Position numbers and translations under genes: made by a program
The notes under the pieces: generated by a model
Seen by the model: the letters and a program-made list of their open reading frames with translations, nothing else
What the model was told of the DNA's origin: nothing
The model's database searches: none
Assembly: GCF_002890895.1 (NCBI RefSeq)
Contig: NZ_POUL01000002.1
Span: 310,001-374,000 of the forward strand
Length of the DNA stretch: 64,000 nt
Direction of reading: 5' to 3'
Origin: Stutzerimonas stutzeri
Lineage (GTDB): Bacteria; Pseudomonadota; Gammaproteobacteria; Pseudomonadales; Pseudomonadaceae
Part shown: piece by piece, positions 1-9,691 of the stretch
Position numbering within the stretch: the stretch's first letter is position 1
Layout of the letters: every line of letters begins with the position of its first letter

Positions 1-1
1 C

Positions 2-1891
<1,890 letters not shown>

Positions 1892-1929
1892 CGGGCGAGC
1901 AGGCACCGACCTGACAACAGTTGCGTTCA

Positions 1930-1957
1930 AAGCCCCGGTCTCCGGGGCTTTTTTTGT
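1930..1957 (+). terminator. Rho-independent terminator of glgX
   Basis: A GC-rich stem (AAGCCCCGG / CCGGGGCTT) with a very short loop is followed by a run of seven T. It lies just after the glgX stop and before the peptidase gene. Confidence 0.85.
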
Positions 1958-2130
1958 CTCTGAAGCACAACAACCGCGCCAGCACTCAACCGTTCGTTTG
2001 AACTCGACGTGCGGTATTGAACCCCGCCAAGCGACTCCAGTCCCAACCCACAGCGCGGCGTTCATGAACCTACGGATTTGTTCCTGCCAGTCGCGGGCAG
2101 AGTGTCCCTTCCGTGACGGATCACTTCTTT

Positions 2131-2985
2131 ATGCATCTCATTCGGCTGCTCATTTCCTTCGTTCTGCTGACCTGCTGCTCCATTGTTGCCCTGCCCTCGC
2201 TTGCTGGCGGCACCATCAGCAATGCGACGCTGCCCGCCACCAAACCAGGCACCGTAAAGCTGTTCGTCAACCGTATCGGCTCGGGCAAAGCGATGGACGT
2301 GCGCAACGACACCGACGTTCCGGTCGAAGTCGTAGTGCGCCTGACGCACATGGTTAACGTCACCGGCGTTGGTAAAGGCGTGGTCCGCAAGACAGTGCCG
2401 GCACGGACCCGTATGCGCGTTGCCACGTTGCGCAAACGCCAACCCGGTTATCCGCTGATGTACCAGCACTCGTTCAGCTACTCGCTGATCTACTCACCTG
2501 AGCCGGGCAAAAAGGGTTCCGTTGGCGGTTATGCCTATGCCCTGCCCTGGAAAGGCGGCCCGTTCTCCATTTCGCAGGGCGCAGGCGGTGACTACAGCCA
2601 CACCTCGCCCAAGGGCCGTTATGCGGTCGATATCGCCATGCCGGAGGGCACGCCCATCGTGGCCGCGCGTGCGGGAACGGTGTTGAAGGCGCGCGATGGG
2701 CAGCACGGGCGGATGCCCAACCCGGCCGGCAACTATGTGCGAATCCTGCACGACGACGGCACGCACAGCGCATACCTGCACCTGAGCCGCGGTTCAGTGA
2801 AGGTCAAGGCGGGGCAGCAGGTTAAAGTCGGCACGCTGCTTGGGCAGTCCGGCAATACCGGCCGTAGCACCGGCCCGCACCTGCATTTCGTCGTGCAAAA
2901 AGCTTATGGCGACTCGATGCTGTCGATTCCTTTCCGCTTTTCACAACCGGTCAGCACGCTGCCGAACTTCGCCAGCAACAACTGA
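2131..2985 (+). CDS. Periplasmic M23-family metallopeptidase
   Basis: This is a LytM/M23-type zinc peptidase, a family that cleaves peptidoglycan cross-links or acts as a divisome/amidase activator. A hydrophobic signal peptide covers about residues 1-26 (ending near PSLAGG). The C-terminal peptidase domain covers about residues 140-270, with YAVDIAMPEGTPIVAAR around the Asp zinc ligand and GPHLHF as the HxH ligand motif. An upstream GTG at 2113 would add six residues before the signal peptide; ATG at 2131 gives a normal leader and is preferred. Neither start has a strong Shine-Dalgarno sequence. The central part (about 30-120) is an uncharacterised beta-rich region. Substrate and partner are not deducible. 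Confidence 0.85.
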   Translation: MHLIRLLISFVLLTCCSIVALPSLAGGTISNATLPATKPGTVKLFVNRIGSGKAMDVRNDTDVPVEVVVRLTHMVNVTGVGKGVVRKTVPARTRMRVATLRKRQPGYPLMYQHSFSYSLIYSPEPGKKGSVGGYAYALPWKGGPFSISQGAGGDYSHTSPKGRYAVDIAMPEGTPIVAARAGTVLKARDGQHGRMPNPAGNYVRILHDDGTHSAYLHLSRGSVKVKAGQQVKVGTLLGQSGNTGRSTGPHLHFVVQKAYGDSMLSIPFRFSQPVSTLPNFASNN

Positions 2986-2998
2986 TCGCGATAGCGCT

Positions 2999-3280
2999 TC
3001 AGCGCTGCCAGACGAAATTGAACGTCTCGTCGGCTGACATGCGCTGCAGGTGGTCAGCCACAACGGCCTCCATCCGCGTCAGCTGTTCCTCGTCCATCGT
3101 CTGCAAGGTAGCGGTCAGGCTGTGTTCTCCAGCCGCCAGCGAGCACTGAGTCTCACCCAAGGTGATATGGCCATGTCGGTCATCGAAATCCACCTCGAAC
3201 TTGTGGCTCCAGTGTTTGCAGAGCCTGCGGATCAGGCGGCTGGGGTCGGATGTTTGGATCTGTACGGCAGAGCTGAGCAT
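2999..3280 (-). CDS. DUF2218 domain-containing protein
   Basis: This is a small 93-residue protein matching the DUF2218 pattern: an N-terminal SAVQIQTSDPSRLIRRLCKHW segment, a central FDD(R)HGHI strand and a C-terminal acidic helix ending in FNFVWQR. No signal peptide or membrane segment is seen. Family members are short cytoplasmic proteins of unknown biochemical function, often near siderophore or oxidoreductase genes. It follows the dioxygenase gene by 32 nt on the same strand and is probably co-transcribed. The ATG is preceded by AAAGAGG. Confidence 0.75.
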   Translation of the reverse strand: MLSSAVQIQTSDPSRLIRRLCKHWSHKFEVDFDDRHGHITLGETQCSLAAGEHSLTATLQTMDEEQLTRMEAVVADHLQRMSADETFNFVWQR

Positions 3281-3312
3281 ATAGAGACCTCTTTGCTAAA
3301 TGGACTGATTGA

Positions 3313-4128
3313 TCAGTCAAACTGGTAGGCCGACAGCGTCGTATGCATGACGCGATCAGTGAATACCTTGCGTCCCGCCCCGTCCGCCGCCGCACCAGCC
3401 GCCACCATCAGCGGCAAAAGGTGCTCTTCGCCACGGGGCGGATGGCAGAGCCTCGCTGAAGGCGCCTGCTCCCATCCTTGCAGCAGCGCCTCACGATCCG
3501 AACTCGGTGCACTGACGGCATTGCTCAACCAGTGGTCGAACTCATCCGAAATCGGCGCGAAACGCGGATCGCCATAGCCACGCATGTTGTGAAAGCTCAT
3601 GCCGCTGCCGACGATCAACACACCCTCATCACGCAGCGGGGCGATGGCGCGACCAATAGCGAGATGGGTCGCCGCGTCCAGATCGCGCTGCAGCGACAAC
3701 TGCACCACCGGCACGTCTGCCTCGGCAAACATCAGCTTCAGTGGGATGAAGGTGCCGTGGTCGTAGCCGCGTCGCCCGTCCTCGCCCGCCGCAATGCCAG
3801 CCTCACCAAGCAAATCGACCAGCCGTGCCGCCAGCGATGGATCGCCTGGTGCCGGGTACTCCAAGGCGTAGGTGTGCGCGGGAAATCCGCTGTAGTCATA
3901 GATGAGCTCAGGTCGTGCGTTCGCCGTGACCATGACGCGGGACTCCAGCCAATGCCCGGAGATCAGCACGATCGCACGAGGGCGCTGCGGCAACGTTGCG
4001 GCGACAGATCTCAGAAAGGCAGCCATCGCATCCCATGCATCGGCTGGGTTCCATTCCATGAAGAAGCACGGCCCGGCACCGTGCGGCACGAACAGTGTGG
4101 GCATCCTCATATTGGCGTAGTTGTGCAT
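3313..4128 (-). CDS. DODA-type class III extradiol aromatic ring-opening dioxygenase
   Basis: The 271-residue product resembles the YgiD / 4,5-DOPA extradiol dioxygenase family, cytoplasmic non-haem metal enzymes that open catecholic rings. Family motifs are visible: TLFVPHGAGP near the N-terminus (metal His), ISGHW, EYPAPGDPSLA, RGYDHGTFIPLKLMFAEADVPVVQLS and GSGMSFHNMR. The reading frame extends upstream to 4233, but ATG at 4128 has an AGGA about 9 nt upstream, whereas extra upstream sequence does not look like protein. It is divergently transcribed from a LysR regulator across about 100 bp, the usual arrangement for regulator and target. The natural substrate is unknown. Confidence 0.85.
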   Translation of the reverse strand: MHNYANMRMPTLFVPHGAGPCFFMEWNPADAWDAMAAFLRSVAATLPQRPRAIVLISGHWLESRVMVTANARPELIYDYSGFPAHTYALEYPAPGDPSLAARLVDLLGEAGIAAGEDGRRGYDHGTFIPLKLMFAEADVPVVQLSLQRDLDAATHLAIGRAIAPLRDEGVLIVGSGMSFHNMRGYGDPRFAPISDEFDHWLSNAVSAPSSDREALLQGWEQAPSARLCHPPRGEEHLLPLMVAAGAAADGAGRKVFTDRVMHTTLSAYQFD

Positions 4129-4172
4129 CGCATCTTGATCCTGAGGGGGCGGACGCACAGTATGGATTACGG

Positions 4173-4190
4173 TTGTTTTGAGCTGAACAA
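4173..4190. promoter_or_regulatory. Candidate LysR operator between dioxygenase and lysR
   Basis: An interrupted inverted repeat, TTGTT-N8-AACAA, sits in the divergent intergenic space between the dioxygenase and LysR genes. It fits the general T-N11-A style of LysR sites but is short, and there is no second site to support it. Confidence 0.3.
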
Positions 4191-4232
4191 GGCAATCTGA
4201 ATCAACAGTTTCAACTGAGAGTAGGAGCTGCA

Positions 4233-5153
4233 ATGCTCGACCGAATCACCGGAATGCGAGTGTTTGCCCGTGCAGCCAGTGCTGGCAGCCTGTCTGCCGC
4301 GGCGCGTCATATGGGCTTGTCACCGGCCATGGCGACCAAGCATGTGGATGCGCTGGAAGCACGCCTTGGGGTCAAGCTCTTTCACCGCAGCACCCGACGG
4401 CTAAGCCTAACAGCGGCGGGCAGCAGCTACCTCGAGGCGTGCCTGCGGATCCTCCCGGAAATCGACGAAGCCGAGGCCAGCGTCGCCTCACAGCGGGTCG
4501 AAGCCTCAGGCCTGCTGCGCATGAACGTGCCTCTGTCGTTCGGTACCCGTTTCATCGCGCCCTTGATGCCTGAGTTCAGTCAGCGCCACCCAGCGGTCAA
4601 AGTCGAACTGGGGCTGACCGACAGCCAGGTTGACCTGATCGATGGGCGCTGGGACATGGCCGTGCGAATTGGCCGCCTGACCGACAGCCCGTTGCAGGCC
4701 AGGCGCCTGACGGACTGCCGGATGCAGGTCTGCGCCTCGCCCGGCTATCTGGCCCGGCATGGCGTGCCGAAGCGAGTGAGCGATCTGTCGCAGCACAATT
4801 GCCTGGGTTACAGCCTGTCGAACTTGCTGGGCGGTCGAGAATGGGCATTCGGACCCGAGGGAGAATTCCGCGTACCGATTCAGGGAAACCTGGTGGCTAA
4901 CAACGGCGCGGCGCTGGTGGCAGCCGCCGTGGGTGACCAAGGGCTGATCTACCAGCCGCAGTTCATCGTGGCGGCGGCCCTCAGCCGAGGTGAGCTGGAA
5001 GTCATCGAACTCGATCAGCCACCGCTGGGCCTCGGCGGGATCCATGTCGTCTACCCGCCAGACCGCCGCCCACCGGCCAAAGTGCGAGCCATGATCGACT
5101 ATCTGGTCGAAGCGTTCGCGGGCGAGCTGCCATGGGAGCACCCGTTTCGTTGA
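4233..5153 (+). CDS. LysR-family transcriptional regulator
   Basis: The 306-residue protein has an N-terminal winged HTH (about residues 5-62, FARAASAGSLSAAARHMGLS) and a substrate-binding domain of the CrgA/AaeR-like subgroup that often uses short-side recognition (LRMNVPLSFGTRFIAPLMPEF). The ATG is preceded by AGGAG at good spacing. It is divergent from the DODA-type dioxygenase and DUF2218 genes and most likely controls them. The inducer is unknown, although aromatic compounds or quinones would fit the target. Confidence 0.9.
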   Translation: MLDRITGMRVFARAASAGSLSAAARHMGLSPAMATKHVDALEARLGVKLFHRSTRRLSLTAAGSSYLEACLRILPEIDEAEASVASQRVEASGLLRMNVPLSFGTRFIAPLMPEFSQRHPAVKVELGLTDSQVDLIDGRWDMAVRIGRLTDSPLQARRLTDCRMQVCASPGYLARHGVPKRVSDLSQHNCLGYSLSNLLGGREWAFGPEGEFRVPIQGNLVANNGAALVAAAVGDQGLIYQPQFIVAAALSRGELEVIELDQPPLGLGGIHVVYPPDRRPPAKVRAMIDYLVEAFAGELPWEHPFR

Positions 5154-5459
5154 CCCGGCCGTGCCTTTCGCCTCGCCTCAGCACTCTTCCAACAGGCGGT
5201 AACTCCCGATACTGAGCGGCCCCGGCTGCGCTGCAGGGGAAAAAAAGATGAACCGGGCAAGCCGCTATCAGTCCGAATGAAGGGAGCAGATTGCGTAAGC
5301 AACGTGCCGTGGATCGCGCCGCCCGCACAGGCAGGCGCATGCCCAAGGACTCTTCAGCCCAGCTGCTCCAGCTCGGCTGATCTGCTGGATGTCACTCACC
5401 ATTCATTCAGACCAATCGATGCCCGGCCAGGCGCGATTGGACCGTTTATGGAGACGCCC
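5154..5459. other. Intergenic region with a possible 29-codon ORF
   Basis: This 306-bp gap precedes the alcohol dehydrogenase. The only coding candidate is a TTG-initiated 29-codon ORF at 5291-5380 (+), preceded by AAGGGAG at about 5 nt and rich in Arg and Lys. It has no recognised family and may be chance. The rest probably holds the adh promoter; no clear -35/-10 pair or terminator stands out. Confidence 0.35.
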
Positions 5460-6725
5460 ATGAAAGCTGTGGTCTATCACGATGTCGGCGACATACGCCT
5501 CGAAGACGTACCCGACCCCAAGATCGAAGCCCCGACCGACGCCATTGTGCGCATCACCGCCTCTGCCATTTGCGGGACGGATCTGCACTTCGTGCGCGGC
5601 ACCTTCAGCGGCATGAAGCCCGGCACCATTCTTGGCCATGAGGGTGTCGGCATCGTTGAAGAGCTCGGCGAGGACGTGCGCAACCTGCAGATCGGCGACC
5701 GCGTGGTGATTCCCTCGACTATCGCCTGCGGCAACTGCTCGTACTGCCGCTCGGGCTATTTCGCCCAGTGCGACGTGGCCAATCCAAACGGCAAGGAAGC
5801 AGGCACTGCGTTCTACGGCGGCCCTGCGGCCACAGGCCCATTTCATGGACTGCAAGCCGAAAAGGCGCGCATTCCCTTCGCCAATATCGGGCTGGTGAAA
5901 CTGCCGCCAGAGATCAGCGATGACCAGGCAATCTTGCTCTCGGACATTTTCCCGACCGGCTATTTCGGCGCGGAGATGGCCGAGATCGAAGCCGGCGACA
6001 CAGTAGCGGTGTTCGGCTGCGGTCCGGTCGGCCAGTTCGCCATTGCCAGCGCCAAACTGCTGGGTGCCGGGCGCATCTTTGCCATCGATCAATACGACGA
6101 CCGTCTGCGCATGGCCCAGCGTCAGGGGGCGGAGATCATTGACTTCAATCGAGAAGATCCGATCGAAACGCTCAAGCGTTTGACCGGCGGGATTGGCGTC
6201 GACCGCGTGATCGATGCGGTAGGCGTCGATGCGGAACACGGTTGCTGCGGCGGCAAACCTGCCGACGGCGCTAATGCCGACCAGAACGCCAAGTGGCAAC
6301 CGGGCGATGCCCCATCCCAGGCGCTCGAATGGGGCGTGCAGTGTTTGGCCAAGGCCGGCACCTTGTCGATCATTGGCGTCTACCCACCGGATGCCACGAC
6401 CTTTCCCATCGGCATGGCGATGAACAAGAACATCACCATGAACATGGGTAACTGCCACCACCGCAAATACATCCCCCGGCTGATCGAGATGATCCAGGCG
6501 CGGCGCATCGACCCGACGAAGATTCTCACCCAGGTCAAGCCGATGAGCGATGTCATCGCGGCATTCGAAGCGTTCGATCGGCGCGAAGGCGGTTGGATCA
6601 AGGTCGAGCTGAAGCCCCAACGAGAGGGCTCGAACGTACACGGCTCGGAGGAAACGCTGGTCGACGAGGCCGTCGCCGACACCTTTCCGGCCAGCGACCC
6701 GACCAGCATGCAGAACCCCCGTTAG
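5460..6725 (+). CDS. Zinc-dependent alcohol dehydrogenase (formaldehyde-dehydrogenase-like) with a C-terminal tail
   Basis: This is a medium-chain Zn dehydrogenase of the glutathione-independent formaldehyde dehydrogenase / threonine-dehydrogenase-like group, oxidising an alcohol or aldehyde with NAD(P). Seen in order: catalytic zinc region SAICGTDLHF and GHEGVG, structural zinc cluster CGNCSYCRSGYFAQC, Rossmann motif GCGPVG (about 185-190) and the late substrate domain with MNMGNCHHRKY. The start at 5460 has GGAGA upstream; a longer frame to 5277 is unlikely. After the usual end (about residue 390) comes an acidic tail with DEAVADTFPASDPTS, a motif also found as the end of small stress-related proteins. 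It heads the run with the DUF72 gene, whose start is 17 nt downstream. The substrate is unproven. Confidence 0.88.
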   Translation: MKAVVYHDVGDIRLEDVPDPKIEAPTDAIVRITASAICGTDLHFVRGTFSGMKPGTILGHEGVGIVEELGEDVRNLQIGDRVVIPSTIACGNCSYCRSGYFAQCDVANPNGKEAGTAFYGGPAATGPFHGLQAEKARIPFANIGLVKLPPEISDDQAILLSDIFPTGYFGAEMAEIEAGDTVAVFGCGPVGQFAIASAKLLGAGRIFAIDQYDDRLRMAQRQGAEIIDFNREDPIETLKRLTGGIGVDRVIDAVGVDAEHGCCGGKPADGANADQNAKWQPGDAPSQALEWGVQCLAKAGTLSIIGVYPPDATTFPIGMAMNKNITMNMGNCHHRKYIPRLIEMIQARRIDPTKILTQVKPMSDVIAAFEAFDRREGGWIKVELKPQREGSNVHGSEETLVDEAVADTFPASDPTSMQNPR

Positions 6726-6741
6726 GCCACAGGAGCAAGCG

Positions 6742-7659
6742 ATGGCAGCCATCCATATAGGCATGTCCGGCTGGCGCTACGCACCCTGGCGAGGCGACTT
6801 CTATCCCAAGGGTCTCGTCCAGAAGAACGAGCTGAAGTTCGCCTCGCGCGCCGTGAGCAGCATCGAGATCAACGGCTCGTTCTACTCGCTGCAGAAGCCA
6901 GAGCTCTACGCCGGCTGGTATGACGAGACACCCAAGGGCTTCGTTTTCAGCGTCAAGGCGCCCCGCTACATCACCCATGTGCTGCGCCTTCGGGACGTCG
7001 AGAAGCCCATTGCCAACTTTCTCGCCTCCGGTGTTCTTGCGCTCAAGGACAAGCTCGGCCCGATGCTGTGGCAGTTCCCGCCATCGTTCAAGTTCGATCC
7101 CGAGCGTTTCGAAACCTTCCTCAGCTTGCTGCCGCATGACACGGCTGCGGCGTTGGAGATGGCAAAAGGCTGCGAACCACGCATGGAGGGGCGCAGTTAT
7201 CTGCAGATTGACCGCAAACGCGCCCTTCGCCATGCGGTCGAAATACGTAATGAGAGCTTTGTCGATCCGGCGTTCGTAGCGCTTTTGCGCAAATACAAGG
7301 TTGCACTGGTTGTAGCCGACACGGCCGGTAAGTGGCCATACCGAGAGGATCTCACCAGTGATTTCGTCTACATCCGCCTTCACGGGGCCGAACAGCTCTA
7401 CACCAGCGGCTACACCGATGATGCGCTGGATAACTGGGCCCAGCGCATAACCCGCTGGAGCAATGGCGGCCAGCCTGACGACGCTCATCTGATCAGCTCC
7501 AGCAAGCCTCCGGCGCGCAAGCATCGCGCCGTTTATTGCTATTTCGATAACGATGTAAAGGTCCGGGCGCCCTATGATGCGCGACAGCTGTTGCGCCGGC
7601 TCGGACTGGATAAAGACCTGGAAACCACTCCAGGCCAGTTGGAAGGAGCATTGGCGTGA
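6742..7659 (+). CDS. DUF72 (YecE-like) family protein
   Basis: The 305-residue cytoplasmic protein is of the DUF72/YecE family, predicted TIM-barrel proteins of unknown biochemical role. Characteristic segments are the N-terminal GMSGWRYAPWRGDFYP, EINGSFYSLQKPELYAGWYDETP, FSVKAPRYITH, LGPMLWQFPPSFKFD, ADTAGKWPYREDLTSDFVYIRLHG and the C-terminal YCYFDNDVKVRAPYDA. Start ATG 6742 follows GGAGCAAGCG. Its last codons overlap the GTG of the EEP gene by 4 nt, tying it into the downstream cluster. No function is claimed. Confidence 0.88.
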   Translation: MAAIHIGMSGWRYAPWRGDFYPKGLVQKNELKFASRAVSSIEINGSFYSLQKPELYAGWYDETPKGFVFSVKAPRYITHVLRLRDVEKPIANFLASGVLALKDKLGPMLWQFPPSFKFDPERFETFLSLLPHDTAAALEMAKGCEPRMEGRSYLQIDRKRALRHAVEIRNESFVDPAFVALLRKYKVALVVADTAGKWPYREDLTSDFVYIRLHGAEQLYTSGYTDDALDNWAQRITRWSNGGQPDDAHLISSSKPPARKHRAVYCYFDNDVKVRAPYDARQLLRRLGLDKDLETTPGQLEGALA

Positions 7660-8459
7660 ATCTGGACAAGTCCCACCCCCTCGACAGCCGCGACCTAGAC
7701 GCGCATATGTCCACGGCGGTCAGCACGGTCCGCCTGCTGACCGTAAACACCCATAAAGGCTTCACCGCACTTAACCGGCGGTTCATCCTGCCGGAGTTGC
7801 GCGAGGCAGTCAGGGCGGTATCGGCCGATATCGTGTTTCTGCAGGAAGTGCTCGGCACTCATGAAAAGCATGCCTTGCGCTTTCATGACTGGCCCAAGAT
7901 GTCGCAGTACGAGTTCCTGGCTGACAGCATCTGGACCGATTTCGCCTATGGCCGCAACGCCGTCTACCCGGACGGCGATCACGGCAATGCCCTGCTCTCC
8001 AAATTTCCCATCACGCGTTACGAGAACCTCGACATTTCCATTGCTGGCCCTGAGCGTCGCGGCCTGTTGCACAGCGTGCTGCAGGTGCCGGGGCATGACG
8101 AGTTCCATGCTATCTGCGTGCACCTGGGCTTGCGCGAAGCGCATCGTCAGCAGCAATTGCGCCTGCTCTGCGACCTTCTCGACTCGCTGCCAGCCGATGC
8201 CCCAGTGGTGGTTGCCGGGGACTTCAACGACTGGCGACTCAAAGGTGCGCAGGTGCTGGATCGCTGCGCCGGTATGCACGAGGTTTTCGCGGTATCACAG
8301 GGCACGGTGGCGAAAACCTTCCCGGCGCGCTGGCCGATGCTGAGGCTGGACCGGATCTATGTGCGAAATGCCACGAGCCACAAACCGAGAATACTGGGTA
8401 ACAAACCCTGGACACACTTGTCCGATCATCTGCCCTTGGCGGTGGAGATACACATATGA
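7656..8459 (+). CDS. Endonuclease/exonuclease/phosphatase-family protein (YbhP-like)
   Basis: The 267-residue EEP-fold hydrolase shows LLTVNTHKG near residue 30 (metal/Asn region), DIVFLQEVLG (metal Glu), VVVAGDFNDW (catalytic DxN) and the C-terminal LSDHLPLAVEI (SDH). No signal peptide is visible. The GTG start at 7656 has AAGGAG 8 nt upstream and overlaps the DUF72 stop; ATG 7707 is an alternative. The stop overlaps the ClsB-like ATG by 4 nt. The order EEP, ClsB-like, YbhN-like equals E. coli ybhP-clsB-ybhN, pointing to phospholipid or phosphodiester metabolism at the membrane. The exact substrate is unknown. Confidence 0.87.
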   Translation: MNLDKSHPLDSRDLDAHMSTAVSTVRLLTVNTHKGFTALNRRFILPELREAVRAVSADIVFLQEVLGTHEKHALRFHDWPKMSQYEFLADSIWTDFAYGRNAVYPDGDHGNALLSKFPITRYENLDISIAGPERRGLLHSVLQVPGHDEFHAICVHLGLREAHRQQQLRLLCDLLDSLPADAPVVVAGDFNDWRLKGAQVLDRCAGMHEVFAVSQGTVAKTFPARWPMLRLDRIYVRNATSHKPRILGNKPWTHLSDHLPLAVEIHI

Positions 8460-9691
8460 ATTTTCACTGGAGAGACGGGAATCGTCTTCAGTTGCTTGAA
8501 AACGGCGAGGAATTCTTTCCCGCTGTATTCGAGGCCATCGCGGCCGCGGAAAAGGAAGTGCTGCTGGAAACCTTCATCTTTTTCAAAGACAAGGTTGGAC
8601 AGGAGCTGCAACAGACACTGATCGCCGCAGCGGAGCGCGGCGTCAGTGTGGACGTGACCGTAGACGGTTATGGCTCGGCTGACCTGGATGGCGATTTTGC
8701 CGCGGCGATGGCGCGGGCCGGCGTACGCGTCCACGTATTCGATCCGGGCAAGCGGGTACTGGGCAAGCGTCTGAACGTGTTCCGCCGCATGCATCGCAAG
8801 ATTGTCGTGGTGGATGGTGATCTGGCCTTCATCGGCGGCATCAACTTTTCCGCTGACCATCTCGGCGATTTTGGCCCAGCGGCCAAGCAGGATTACGCGC
8901 TTCGGGTCGAAGGCCCGGTCGTACACGATATCCACCGTTTCTCGCTCGCCAACATTTCGGCCACCTCTACGCATCGGCGCTGGTGGCATCGGCGATCACG
9001 GACCCAAAGCAACGGTTTTGTCGGCGTCAGCCGAGGAGAAGCCCGCGCCCTGTTCGTGACCCGCGACAACAACGACCACAGCAACGACATCGAGCAGCAT
9101 TATCTGCAGGCGATCCGCGATGCTCGCTCACGCCTGCTGATCGCCAACGCTTATTTCTTCCCCGGTTACCGCGTGCTGCGGGAAATCCGAAACGCCGCAC
9201 GGCGTGGCGTCAGGGTCCGTTTGATTCTGCAGGGCGAACCGGACATGCCGATTGCAAAATTCGGCGCGCGCATGCTCTACAACTATCTGATGAGCGACGG
9301 CGTGGAGATCCATGAATACTGCCGCCGGCCGTTGCATGGCAAGGTAGCGCTGGCCGACTACGAGTGGTCCACAGTGGGCTCGAGCAATCTCGATCCCCTG
9401 AGCCTGTCGCTCAACCTCGAGGCGAACCTGATCATTCGTGATCACAGCTTCAACCGCCAATTGCACGAGAACCTGGACCGACTGCTGCAACAGGACTGCC
9501 GCCGCATTCCGTTGGAGCGCATCATCCGTGGTTACTGGTGGCGAGCACCGCTGGCCTTCATCATTTTCCACTTCCTGCGTCACTTCCCTCAGTGGGTGGG
9601 CCTGTTGCCGGCGCATAAACCAAGGTTGCAGCTGCTCGATCCGGAGCCCCTGGAGCCCAGCCCAGCCCCCTTGCAGCGAGAACATCAATGA
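8456..9691 (+). CDS. clsB: Phospholipase D-family cardiolipin synthase, ClsB-like
   Basis: ClsB-type enzymes join phosphatidylglycerol with a second phospholipid to make cardiolipin at the inner membrane. The 411-residue protein has two PLD HKD motifs, HRKIVVVDGDLAFIGGIN at about residue 112 and HGKVALADYEWSTVGSSNLD at about residue 294, with the usual duplicated architecture. As in ClsB and unlike ClsA, there are no N-terminal transmembrane segments; a hydrophobic stretch near the C-terminus (APLAFIIFHFLRHF) may associate with the membrane. It overlaps its neighbours by 4 nt at both ends, implying translational coupling. The symbol is given by homology and gene order. Confidence 0.88.
   Translation: MNFHWRDGNRLQLLENGEEFFPAVFEAIAAAEKEVLLETFIFFKDKVGQELQQTLIAAAERGVSVDVTVDGYGSADLDGDFAAAMARAGVRVHVFDPGKRVLGKRLNVFRRMHRKIVVVDGDLAFIGGINFSADHLGDFGPAAKQDYALRVEGPVVHDIHRFSLANISATSTHRRWWHRRSRTQSNGFVGVSRGEARALFVTRDNNDHSNDIEQHYLQAIRDARSRLLIANAYFFPGYRVLREIRNAARRGVRVRLILQGEPDMPIAKFGARMLYNYLMSDGVEIHEYCRRPLHGKVALADYEWSTVGSSNLDPLSLSLNLEANLIIRDHSFNRQLHENLDRLLQQDCRRIPLERIIRGYWWRAPLAFIIFHFLRHFPQWVGLLPAHKPRLQLLDPEPLEPSPAPLQREHQ

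Noticed and set aside
5403..6764. 453-codon open frame opposite the alcohol dehydrogenase
   Set aside because: Shadow of a well-supported Zn dehydrogenase; no start signal and no recognisable domain.
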